IMG/VR virus record: IMGVR_UViG_3300018081_000006
Location: 1-48,254 of that record
Direction: 5' to 3' (one strand)
Source of the DNA: a virus
Length of the DNA: 48,254 nt
How positions within the stretch are numbered: the stretch's first letter is position 1; each line of letters opens with the position of its first letter. Below the pieces are notes generated by a model. The model was given only the letters and a program-made list of their open reading frames with translations. It did no database searches and was not told the origin of the DNA. This document shows, piece after piece, positions 14,756 to 23,483 of the stretch. A program made the translations under genes and the position numbers.

Positions 14756-17237
14756 ACTCCGATACGTAAGGGGTGAAGGTCCCCTCCACGCCAAGCTCAT
14801 GATTATTGGCGAAGCTCCGGGCCGTGAGGAGGAAGCTGAAGGACGTCCTTTCGTTGGCTCATCTGGTCGGCTGCTCAACAAGTTTCTACACGAAGCAGGT
14901 ATCGACCGAAGCCAATGTTACGTCTCAAACATCGTCAAAGTTCGACCGCCTGACAATAAGTTTGAGCGATTGAGAGAATACAATCTCAGTCCGGTAGACT
15001 TTCTACCAGAACTGTGGACAGAGATACAGGCTGTTCAGCCAAATTGCATTCTGGCTCTCGGAAAGAATCCTCTGAAGTTTCTGACGGGACGAAGTGGGAA
15101 GAACAACTCCATCACAGAGAACAGAGGATCAATTCTAACTCTCGTCTCGCAGGCAGGACACAAGTGCAAGGTCATTGCAACCTATCATCCCGCTCATCTC
15201 CTCCACATGAGAGGTGGGGATATAGATGATCCCAAAGCTCGACTCTACATGGCAATGGACTTTAAGCGTGCCGTGGAAGAGGCTCAATTTCCAGAGCTTG
15301 ATTTACCTAATCGGCACTTACAGGTTGGAAGAAGCTCGCTTGATACATATCAATATCTCCGACGGAATCAACACAAGCGGAGATGGAGCGTTGACTGTGA
15401 GGTTCTCAATGCAATCCCTACAGTCCTCGGACTATCGTGTGATCCCTCCGAAGCTTACGCTATCCCTCTTTTGGATTTTCAATCTGCCATCCATCCAGCA
15501 GAGGGACTTTGTAGATCAGCTCGCGACGTTGCGGATTCTCTCTATCAAATTTTCCAGCTCCTGGCCAATCCTGACATTGAGGTAGTCGGTCAGAACTTCA
15601 AGTTTGACCATGACAAGATTGAGATCCTAGGAGCGAGGATCAAAGGGCGAATCCTAGACGTAATGCTACTTCACGCGACGCTTTACCCAGAGTTTCCCAA
15701 ATCGCTGGAGTTTATGGCGTCTATCCGCACGCGGGAACCATACTGGAAGAACGATACAATGTATAAGACCAATCTTCACAATCTTTGTGTGGGGTGTGGT
15801 CGAGACGCAGCAGTGTCGTTGGAAATCTGCAATGATCTACTTCCTGAACTTGACGAAGCTGGACTACGTGAGTTCTATTTCGGTTATCCGAGAGACAACT
15901 GGCGGCACCCCTTCTGTGTCGAGAGACTCCATCACCTGTATCGTGGTATGGACCATGTGGGTTTTCTCTACGACAAGGGCAAGAACAAAGAACTCAAAGA
16001 GAAATATCGAGGACTAGCAGCCGCAGGCCAGGTCGAGTTGAACATGCTCTGTGGAGCAGATATAAATGTCAATTCCCCGAAGCAGGTAGCTGTCCTCCTA
16101 TACGATCACATTGGTCTCCCAACTCGTGGAAAGGAAGGACGCGGGACAGGAGAGGACGTTCTCGTTAAGTTGATGAACAGTCCTGCTGTCAAGAACGAAG
16201 AACATCGACGGATCATGCACCTCATCATGGAAGTGCGTCGTCTGAGGAAAGTCGTCAGCACCTATCTCAATGCACCACCAGACTTTGATGGTCGCGTCAG
16301 AACCAACTACAACATAGTCGGAACAGAGACGGGCAGAACATCGACCCAACAACAGAAGCCTCCAGTCCGCCCCTATCCTATGGGGCTAGCCTATCAAACC
16401 ATCAGCAAGCACGGCGAGTTGGGTCCAGACATGCGTAAGCAGTTCATCTGCGACCCTGGATATGTGATGATGCAAGCTGATGCTCGACAGGCTGAGGCGC
16501 GCGTGGTCTTCCTCCTTGCTCGAAATCTTGAGGGTCTTGAGCGGATGAACGACCCAGATTACGACATTCACGCGCACACGGCTAGTTGGTTCAATCCGAA
16601 CTTCACGATGGAGCAGTTGAAGAAAGACAAACTACGTCGATTCAGTGGGAAGAAAGTTCGACACGCGGGCAATTACGACATGCAGAAAGGTCGATGCGCG
16701 GTCGAATATAACAACGATGCCAAGAGGTTCGGTCTGGATGCTCAAATCACCGAGTGGAAAGCCGGACAATTGCTCGACATCTTTCACGCGAATGACCCAT
16801 CAATTCGTGGAGTTTTTCACGAGGAGGTTAAGGAAGTCCTCGACGCAACGAAAGTCCTCACTTCCCCATTTGGACGGCGTCGAGAGTTTTTTGGAGACCC
16901 AGATGACCACGGTTTCTACAAAGAAGGTTATGCTCACATACCTCAAGCGTCTGTCGCGGACAACACTAAGAGAGCTATGTTGGGCATCCAAGAAGAAGTC
17001 CAAGACATCCGTTACATACTAGAGTGGCATGACGGATTTCTTGCGCTAGTTCCAGAGAAGGAGACAGATGCATACGGACGACTTTTCATCCAATGGATGG
17101 AGAAGGCCATTGACTTCTCAGAATGCTCGCTCCCACGGGGTGAACTTATCATACCCTGTGAGCTGGAAATCTCAGAGACCAACTTCTACGACCTGAGAAC
17201 CTATGAACTGGATCGACACAGTGTTGTTGGGCACTGA
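14745..17237 (+). CDS. uracil-DNA glycosylase / family A DNA polymerase fusion (830 aa)
   Basis: Residues about 12 to 180 match family 4/5 uracil-DNA glycosylases: GEAPGREEEAEGRPFVG (22-38), VSNIVKVRPP (60-69), LGKNPL, and the late HPAHLLH (148-154). Cys ligands of the usual 4Fe-4S cluster (CxxC, K-C-R-P-P) are missing. A 3'-5' exonuclease domain follows: VDCE (216-219), NFKFD (284-288), GRDAA. The polymerase domain has motif A with D578 (QADARQAEAR), motif B with K637 and Y644 (GKKVRHAGNYDMQKG), and motif C HDG (762-764) in place of HDE. It should replicate phage DNA; the glycosylase domain may remove uracil or only bind it. Confidence 0.9.
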   Translation: MMPELRYVRGEGPLHAKLMIIGEAPGREEEAEGRPFVGSSGRLLNKFLHEAGIDRSQCYVSNIVKVRPPDNKFERLREYNLSPVDFLPELWTEIQAVQPNCILALGKNPLKFLTGRSGKNNSITENRGSILTLVSQAGHKCKVIATYHPAHLLHMRGGDIDDPKARLYMAMDFKRAVEEAQFPELDLPNRHLQVGRSSLDTYQYLRRNQHKRRWSVDCEVLNAIPTVLGLSCDPSEAYAIPLLDFQSAIHPAEGLCRSARDVADSLYQIFQLLANPDIEVVGQNFKFDHDKIEILGARIKGRILDVMLLHATLYPEFPKSLEFMASIRTREPYWKNDTMYKTNLHNLCVGCGRDAAVSLEICNDLLPELDEAGLREFYFGYPRDNWRHPFCVERLHHLYRGMDHVGFLYDKGKNKELKEKYRGLAAAGQVELNMLCGADINVNSPKQVAVLLYDHIGLPTRGKEGRGTGEDVLVKLMNSPAVKNEEHRRIMHLIMEVRRLRKVVSTYLNAPPDFDGRVRTNYNIVGTETGRTSTQQQKPPVRPYPMGLAYQTISKHGELGPDMRKQFICDPGYVMMQADARQAEARVVFLLARNLEGLERMNDPDYDIHAHTASWFNPNFTMEQLKKDKLRRFSGKKVRHAGNYDMQKGRCAVEYNNDAKRFGLDAQITEWKAGQLLDIFHANDPSIRGVFHEEVKEVLDATKVLTSPFGRRREFFGDPDDHGFYKEGYAHIPQASVADNTKRAMLGIQEEVQDIRYILEWHDGFLALVPEKETDAYGRLFIQWMEKAIDFSECSLPRGELIIPCELEISETNFYDLRTYELDRHSVVGH

Positions 17238-18447
17238 CCATGTCGAGACGCCAAAGGACTTCGTCAAGTGGTCGTTGTTTTCAGCTATCGCGGCAGTTAC
17301 TTCCCCTAATGTGTCGGTAGACAAGCAGGGTGCATACCAGCTACATCCCAACGTCTATGTGATGCTATTGGCGGAGTCGGGCGTCGGCAAAGGTTTTGGT
17401 GTCTGGCTTGCTAAATCATTAGTTGCTGCAGCAGATGCCACACGGGTGTTTGCAGGAAGGAACTCTATCCAAAAGATAGTTACCGACCTTAGCATGGCAT
17501 ACACTCGTGGTAAAGGCAAGGAGATGATCAAGGATGCAAGGGCCTATCTGTCCTCCGGAGAGTTCGTTAACTTCCTCCTCAGGGATGAGCAGTCAATCTC
17601 CATCCTTACGGAATGGTATGACACTCATTACGTTAAAGAGTGGCCCAATAGTCTTAAATCTAGTGGCACGGAGACGCTTAAGGACGTTAACATCACGCTT
17701 CTCGGCGCTTCCACCGCAGATTACCTTCGCGAATCTGTCCCAGTTGCTGCAATTCGTGGAGGATTCTTTGGTCGTCTCTGCGTCATCTACTCAGCAGAAA
17801 AGGGAAAACTCAACGCGCTCATCGACGAGCCGAAGGAAGAAGAACAAATCGCACCCAAGGTAGCTGATTGGGCGAAGTATCTCAAGGAACTGGCTAAGAT
17901 AGCCCCAGGTAGCAAGATGGTCCCGAGTGAGAAAGCAAGGGACTTCTATAGGCCGTGGTATTATGACCTACAAGAGCGCATTCGGCGAGGTCAACTTGTC
18001 GATAAGACGGGATATATTCATCGTATCCATGATCACGCGCTCAAGATTGCTACAATTATATCTCTATCCGAGTCCACGGATCTTGTGCTCACAAAGCATC
18101 ACGTGGAGGAAGGGATATCGTATGCTCAAGGTCTGCTTGCCACGGTCAGGAAAACTACTCTTGGGATTGGACTTTCTCAGAGTGCGCCACAGAATGAGGC
18201 CTTCCTGAGGACACTGTTCAAGGCACCAGATCATCGCATGTCAAGGAAACGTATGATGGGTATGAACCATGCTGAATTTGACTGCGTTGAAATGGACCGA
18301 GTTGCTCAGACTATGGAGGAGGCAGGGTTCATTAAGACTGAAGGTCAAGGAGTCAAGGCTGAGTTTGTTCTTACGACGCTCGGACGGAAGCAATTCCTTG
18401 ATGTCCAAGAAGAACTCCGAAAGAGAAGAAATGGAAAGGAACGCTAG
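17203..18447 (+). CDS. DUF3987-like P-loop ATPase (414 aa)
   Basis: A P-loop ATPase related to the DUF3987 family of phage and plasmid replication proteins. It shows FSAIAAVTSPNVSVD, HPNVYVMLLAESGVGKG (Walker A at 58-64), GEFVNFL and a conserved later core 'LLGASTADYL...AIRGGFFGRL' as in that family. The C-terminal 100 residues look like a winged helix ('MDRVAQTMEEAGFIKTEGQGVKAEFVLTTLG'). The gene overlaps the polymerase by 35 bases. In similar phages this family sits next to polymerase and primase genes. A helicase or loader role is likely but unproven. Confidence 0.75.
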   Translation: MNWIDTVLLGTDHVETPKDFVKWSLFSAIAAVTSPNVSVDKQGAYQLHPNVYVMLLAESGVGKGFGVWLAKSLVAAADATRVFAGRNSIQKIVTDLSMAYTRGKGKEMIKDARAYLSSGEFVNFLLRDEQSISILTEWYDTHYVKEWPNSLKSSGTETLKDVNITLLGASTADYLRESVPVAAIRGGFFGRLCVIYSAEKGKLNALIDEPKEEEQIAPKVADWAKYLKELAKIAPGSKMVPSEKARDFYRPWYYDLQERIRRGQLVDKTGYIHRIHDHALKIATIISLSESTDLVLTKHHVEEGISYAQGLLATVRKTTLGIGLSQSAPQNEAFLRTLFKAPDHRMSRKRMMGMNHAEFDCVEMDRVAQTMEEAGFIKTEGQGVKAEFVLTTLGRKQFLDVQEELRKRRNGKER

Positions 18448-18643
18448 GGTCTTTCGCTATCAGGACCAAGGCGGAGTGCATGTCATCACCTGGGGAGAGA
18501 TCATTGAGCAATACTATCCCTTCTGGTGTGCGGGAATGTGCTCCATCGGAAAGCAGAACCAAGTTTCAGAACAGAACTGCGTCGATGACTTTGTGGTTGT
18601 GCATTGGGCGGAGGAGATAACGCATGAAAAGAGTGGTGATTGA
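18431..18643 (+). CDS. hypothetical Cys-containing protein (70 aa)
   Basis: Not recognised. ATG 18431 behind AAGAGAAGAA, overlapping the previous end by 17 bases. The product (MERNARVFRYQDQGGVHVIT...) has a CAGMC pair and a later Cys, but no clear domain. It overlaps the next gene by 20 bases. Confidence 0.5.
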   Translation: MERNARVFRYQDQGGVHVITWGEIIEQYYPFWCAGMCSIGKQNQVSEQNCVDDFVVVHWAEEITHEKSGD

Positions 18644-19130
18644 GTCACCTCTGGGAGCAGCATCAAGAGACTTGATCAACGACAACAAAGTCTACGCATG
18701 TCAGTGTATGCGGGACTGTCTTCGTCGTAATGAGGCGCCTTACGCGTCCCATCTTCTGTTCGATCAGGTAGGCATACTGGATGATCAGATTCCTGCTGAA
18801 CGAGAGCAAGGCATCAAGGCAGGATTCGTATGGGGAGAAGCCGCTGAAGCTGTGATTTTCTACGTCGACAAAGGAATCTCTCGGGGAATGCTGGCTGGAT
18901 TCGAGCGCGCCTTGACAACCGATGCCGACGTTATGGTCCGTTCATTGGAGACAGGTGAGGAACTTTACGTCCCCGTCGACATTGGATTCCCAACGACAGA
19001 ATTCGAAGAGGAGGCAAAAAGACGAAACATTGCCTCCTTCATCGAAACCGCACGAGTCGTTACTGGGCGTGACGTTTCAGTCGTCGCTTATGAACCTGAA
19101 CGGAGGCGCCAAAGAAAGACGGCGCCATAA
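18624..19130 (+). CDS. DUF7768-like protein (168 aa)
   Basis: Matches the phage protein type in which 'V-I-E-S-P-L-G' near the start is followed by a helix with CMRDCLRRNEAPYASHLLF and later GFVWGEAAEAVIFYVDKGISRGM. This is the pattern of DUF7768, a Rossmann-like family related to nucleoside 2-deoxyribosyltransferases. Such proteins are widespread in phages, with enzymatic function not established. ATG 18624. Its last 71 bases overlap the convergent large virion gene. Confidence 0.7.
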   Translation: MKRVVIESPLGAASRDLINDNKVYACQCMRDCLRRNEAPYASHLLFDQVGILDDQIPAEREQGIKAGFVWGEAAEAVIFYVDKGISRGMLAGFERALTTDADVMVRSLETGEELYVPVDIGFPTTEFEEEAKRRNIASFIETARVVTGRDVSVVAYEPERRRQRKTAP

Positions 19131-22100
19131 GTCCCATCAGGTTCGGGTCTTCGTCGTAGAGGTCATACATGTCCTGGACGATCATGGGTGACAGACGACG
19201 ACCAACTTGGGACTTGAAGTATTCCTCTCTAGACGGGAGCACTTCACCCTTCTGCAGCTCCGGCAGCATCTGAATTTTCTCGCCGCTGAAGTCTTTCCCC
19301 TCGCCTAGGTCAATCATCAGACCAAGCAGGGGAGAGGCTTTGGCTTCGAGAAATTCCATTGCTACATCTTTCCTCGTTGGGTCTTTGAACTTTTTTCCGA
19401 GTTGTTTGATCCTACCCGTCGCCAAATCCTTCCTTTCACCCGTTGCAATCTGAGACGCTGCTCGAATGTATTGCTGGAAGCCTGCTCCAATGTCAAGTCT
19501 GGTATTGCCAATTTTGATCTTGGCGAAGTCAGATGACCTCGGATCAGTCTCGACCTCGGCACCGCCCATCTCAGCAAGTTTCAACGTGGTCCCAACCGCA
19601 CCTCCAAAAGCCAACATCGACTTGAGATACTCCTTCCTCACAAAGGGATCAGCCTTCATGTAGGTCGCAGGATTCAGCATGTTGACTCTGGATGCCATCA
19701 GACGTGGCGAAAAGAACGCAGCATTGAGCAGTGGAGCGGAGCTTTCCAATCCACCGAGACTGCCACGTCCAGTTGCATCATTGATGTATTTGGCTATGGC
19801 CTTGGGATCAGTTCCTTTCGGTGCCGCTGCCATCAATGAATCGAATGAGTCGGCTCTGAGCTTGTTGAGGAATCCGACGTATCCCCTGCCTGACCCACGA
19901 ATGATGCGACCCAGACCAGGAATGCGCTCTGCAACTCTCGACATGAAAAGTTCTTCACGTTGAGTAGCATCAGCCGCAGTCTTGCCAAGGTCACTGAGGG
20001 CAAGGCCAGATTTCCTCATTGTCTCAAAGCTTGGTCTTGTAGCAATTTCTGCTTGCAACGCTTTGAAGGAATCCTCACTTGCGAAAGCTTTCACCATTCC
20101 TGGCAAAGCCTTCCAGTATTCAGGCCGGTGGATCATAGTCGCTCCCTGACGCAATGGAGCAGACAAGTCCGCCGATGCCATGATAGCTCTCGGAGCATTG
20201 AGTGTATCTACCGCTTCCGCTTTGATTCTGGCTCGTCCGAGTTTTGTAAATGGATTCGGCTTCGGCTGTGTGATCGGCGGCTTGGTCGTGAAGGTTCCTC
20301 GTGTGCCACCGGACCTTCCGAGTGTCGGAGCGACCGAAGCGCCAACGCCAAGAGCTGCTCCGATAGCTGCGTTTCGGAGTCGCTCTTCTGTGGTGTCTCC
20401 GTGCATTCCTCCAACAGCTCCACCAAATAGACCTGCTCCAGCATGTCTGCCAAGTTCAAGTGCAGCTCCTACGGGGGCTGACCCCGATTCATTTCCCAGA
20501 AATTCGGACGTCTTGCCCTCACTGGAAAAAAGCCTGTTCCAAGGTGATTTCTTCGGGACATCTGGTGATGGGACAGTCGGCCCATTCACAACCATATCAA
20601 TTTCCGATGCTGACAAATCGCGTCCCAAATCTTGCGCGGCCTGCTCAACCTCCATCATCTTACTAGGAGGAATGTCAGAAGCCAACCCAGGACTTGGAAC
20701 ATCAGGGATTTGACTGGCAGCCGAAGTCGCGCCTTTTTGACCGCTTTTGGAGAGGACAGAGTTTTCCAGATCAGTAAGCGCGAGTTCTCTAGCACTTGCA
20801 TTTGGAGCAGGTATTTTTGGAGTGTAATCGGGTTGACCGACATACTCTCTTGTCGGAACGTCAGTTCGAGCTGTCCTCGTTGTTGCAGGGTTTCTAATTG
20901 GCTCCGGGACATTGGCCGATCTTTCCCTGAGGAGGGACATGTAATCGGAGTCGGATAGTCCGGCAGCTTGCGCAGGAATCGGCGGAGCGGGGACTTCAAC
21001 GTCTCGTCCCATGTAATCAATGTATGGCGCTTGGGCCTCGGGAGGAAGGTCCGCGAAAGGCGGGGCGGACGGATCGGCAGGTAGAGATAGTGCTTCCTCA
21101 GGAGTTCGTGCCCTGAATCTTCCCGCTTGTCCGCGAACAGGTCGAGCGTTTTCTGTAACTCTTCTTGCCGCTTCTGTCTGACCGCTTCCCGCCAAAACCT
21201 CCGCCTGTGCAGCACCGGGGATGGGCGCCGTAACATCGATAGGAGCGCGTCCTTCAGCACCGAGAAATCGTCCTCCAGCCGAAGCCGCCGCCGGTGGGAG
21301 CTGACGTTGCGCACGTTGAGTGGGCGGTGCCCACGGACTTTGGGGCAAGGTGTAGTCTGGGGGCAGTTCTCTGGGTCCGAGGAGACTGTCTGCGGCTTCT
21401 GCATTGGAAACTGGCCTTGGGACACGGGGCGTTGGAGGTGGAGGTTCTGCACCAAATAGAGTCTCTGCTCCTTCAATGTCAGTCGCTCGGGGTCCACGCC
21501 CGACCATGATGTTCTCGGCCTCACGCCCACCCATTCCGGGAGCAGGTGGACCGAACAGACTCTCCGCGGCCTGCTGAGTATTCCTACTTGCTCCTGGACC
21601 TAGAATCGTTTGCTCAGCTTCCCAGGGCTGCATCCTACCGAGCAACGTGTCAGCAGCCTCTCGATTGCCCTGTGCTGCAGATTCCGCCGCCTGCTCAGCT
21701 CCACTCCCGAAGAATCGCTGGACATATGGAGCAGCCTTACGTCCAATGTATCCAGCAACAGGGGGTGCGACGACACCAACACCTGCACCGAGAGCCATCT
21801 GTCTGGGATCACCGGCTGATTGGAGTCCGGCAATTCCAGCACCCGTCAAGCCCTCAATGCCAAGCCGTCCGGCAAGGCTTAGACCTTTCGCAGCCTTCGT
21901 GATGTTCGAGCCAGGAATGGCGAACTGTGCGACGTCACCACCAACCGATCCAATTGTCCCACCCCATGAATCAGGAGCAGTCCGAGCTTCCTTGATATCA
22001 GGCTCGTCATAGATGTGGCCCTGCTGTTCACCGGTGTAGAAGTCCGTCCACTTTGTTGGACCGAGGACTTTATCGACACCAGAGCGAATCAGCTCACCAC

Positions 22101-22386
22101 CACCATATACGGTCCTGGCAATGGATGATGCGACACCGCCCGGAATATCCGAGACGTTGTCCATGAGAGAGTTGAACCACGATTCCCCACCATGATTCGG
22201 TTGAGGCATCGGAGCGCCCTGCTCAGGATCAGTCCTTTCACCAGGAGCCTGATACTGATGGGGCTTGAGGATCGCACCGCCAGACATGATTGTCTTGACT
22301 TGATCGGAAGTCGGAGGAGTATCCTGATCCCAATCAATGAGACTAATCTTGCCCGTCTTGCTATCGCGAACTCTGTATCTCGGCAT
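19060..22386 (-). CDS. large internal virion / DNA ejection protein (1108 aa)
   Basis: Last gene of the late operon. Start ATG 22386 (MPRYRVRDSKTGKISL), two bases after the previous stop. Residues 1-230 contain Gly/Ala-rich hydrophobic stretches. Residues 242-337 contain six spaced 'EAA-x-x-L-L/F-G' repeats. A long Pro-rich, disordered part follows, and a C-terminal part (from about 730) is helical and basic, with 'NAAFFSPRLMASRVNMLNPATYMK' and a KSMLAFGGAVGTTLKLAEMG stretch. Size, position after the tail genes and composition fit internal virion/ejection proteins of podoviruses. The end overlaps the convergent early gene by 71 bases. No lysozyme motif was found. Confidence 0.7.
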   Translation of the reverse strand: MPRYRVRDSKTGKISLIDWDQDTPPTSDQVKTIMSGGAILKPHQYQAPGERTDPEQGAPMPQPNHGGESWFNSLMDNVSDIPGGVASSIARTVYGGGELIRSGVDKVLGPTKWTDFYTGEQQGHIYDEPDIKEARTAPDSWGGTIGSVGGDVAQFAIPGSNITKAAKGLSLAGRLGIEGLTGAGIAGLQSAGDPRQMALGAGVGVVAPPVAGYIGRKAAPYVQRFFGSGAEQAAESAAQGNREAADTLLGRMQPWEAEQTILGPGASRNTQQAAESLFGPPAPGMGGREAENIMVGRGPRATDIEGAETLFGAEPPPPTPRVPRPVSNAEAADSLLGPRELPPDYTLPQSPWAPPTQRAQRQLPPAAASAGGRFLGAEGRAPIDVTAPIPGAAQAEVLAGSGQTEAARRVTENARPVRGQAGRFRARTPEEALSLPADPSAPPFADLPPEAQAPYIDYMGRDVEVPAPPIPAQAAGLSDSDYMSLLRERSANVPEPIRNPATTRTARTDVPTREYVGQPDYTPKIPAPNASARELALTDLENSVLSKSGQKGATSAASQIPDVPSPGLASDIPPSKMMEVEQAAQDLGRDLSASEIDMVVNGPTVPSPDVPKKSPWNRLFSSEGKTSEFLGNESGSAPVGAALELGRHAGAGLFGGAVGGMHGDTTEERLRNAAIGAALGVGASVAPTLGRSGGTRGTFTTKPPITQPKPNPFTKLGRARIKAEAVDTLNAPRAIMASADLSAPLRQGATMIHRPEYWKALPGMVKAFASEDSFKALQAEIATRPSFETMRKSGLALSDLGKTAADATQREELFMSRVAERIPGLGRIIRGSGRGYVGFLNKLRADSFDSLMAAAPKGTDPKAIAKYINDATGRGSLGGLESSAPLLNAAFFSPRLMASRVNMLNPATYMKADPFVRKEYLKSMLAFGGAVGTTLKLAEMGGAEVETDPRSSDFAKIKIGNTRLDIGAGFQQYIRAASQIATGERKDLATGRIKQLGKKFKDPTRKDVAMEFLEAKASPLLGLMIDLGEGKDFSGEKIQMLPELQKGEVLPSREEYFKSQVGRRLSPMIVQDMYDLYDEDPNLMGLMAPSFFGASVQVHKRRLKRHAQ

Positions 22387-22388
22387 GA

Positions 22389-23483
22389 TTAGTAGTCGAT
22401 TATCGGTGGATACCGTGGCTTGTTGAAGATTCCTCCCTCGATGGATTCGGCTCGACGTAGAAAGTTCTGGAACTCCTGCCACTTCTCGGGATCGTTCCTT
22501 CTGGGGGGATTCGCCATCCCGGTCTCAGGATCGATGAAGTCTGCCCATCCCGACTTCTCTGTTGCTGCCCTCTGCAATGCTGACGATCGAGCAGTTGCCT
22601 GAGCATTCGGGTCCATCGGAGTGGAGGCGATTCGAGACTCACGTTCCTGTCCAAGTCGGAGATTTCCTTCACCAGTTGCCGCTTGACGATTCGCGACACC
22701 GACGTTGGCCCATCCAATCTTTCGGGTCTCGGCAGCATTCTTGATATCCGCTGCCTTGTCAGATGCTCCGACCAGACGACCCGGACCAGTTGATCCAGGC
22801 ATCCTCTCACGGAGATTTCCTTGTTCATCCGTGTAGGTTTCCAGATCCTGACGATCCCAACGACCCCTTTCGGCGGCTCGTTGATTCTCGTCGTTGGCCT
22901 CCTGTTGAAGTTTGAAGTCGTAGTCTCGCATCCACTTCCCGTATTCCCGTTCGTCCTTCGACATCTGACGAGCAGTATTCATGAAGTCGATGCGACGTTG
23001 AGATGCCTTGTCCTCGGCGGCAACGTTGCGACCCAGAGCCTGTTCTTTCGCAGCCCACTGACCAAGCTCTCGCTTGTATGGAGCCGTAGCAGCTTCCTGA
23101 GCAGCACGCCATCCTGAAGCAGCACCTGAGCGAAGTCCTTCAGCACCTCCAACAAGAGCTGCTCCGAACTTGCCCCACTTGGAAGGTGTCTGATATTCAG
23201 GCATTTGTCCAAGATGCTCTTTATACGCGCTCTGGGCCGGACCCTCCTTCGTATAAGCATCCCGCAACTCAGACATCCAGTTGCCCCAATCAGGTCCAGA
23301 TGGTTGAGGAGGACCAGCATTGGCGGTGACGGCTGGCTGCTCGTAAGTTCCTGCCTGCTCTAGAAATCTTTGTTGATTGGCAGCGGCAGGATCTTCTGGA
23401 GCGCCAGAGAAAGCGTTCCTTCGCTTCTTGGGAGCATAGATCTCCCCGAAGTCGAAGTTCTCGAATGCATTTCTGAGGGACAT
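22389..23483 (-). CDS. putative internal virion protein (364 aa)
   Basis: Start ATG 23483 overlaps the previous stop (TAATG). The open frame extends upstream, but that part is a shadow of the preceding gene. The protein is helical and charged, with Arg, Gln, Glu and Ala (for example KQALGRNVAAEDKASQRRID and KRELGQWAAKEQ), and has an aromatic N-terminal segment (AFENFDFGEIYAPKKRR). It lies between two other long late proteins and looks like an ejection protein; no family is recognised. Confidence 0.6.
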   Translation of the reverse strand: MSLRNAFENFDFGEIYAPKKRRNAFSGAPEDPAAANQQRFLEQAGTYEQPAVTANAGPPQPSGPDWGNWMSELRDAYTKEGPAQSAYKEHLGQMPEYQTPSKWGKFGAALVGGAEGLRSGAASGWRAAQEAATAPYKRELGQWAAKEQALGRNVAAEDKASQRRIDFMNTARQMSKDEREYGKWMRDYDFKLQQEANDENQRAAERGRWDRQDLETYTDEQGNLRERMPGSTGPGRLVGASDKAADIKNAAETRKIGWANVGVANRQAATGEGNLRLGQERESRIASTPMDPNAQATARSSALQRAATEKSGWADFIDPETGMANPPRRNDPEKWQEFQNFLRRAESIEGGIFNKPRYPPIIDY

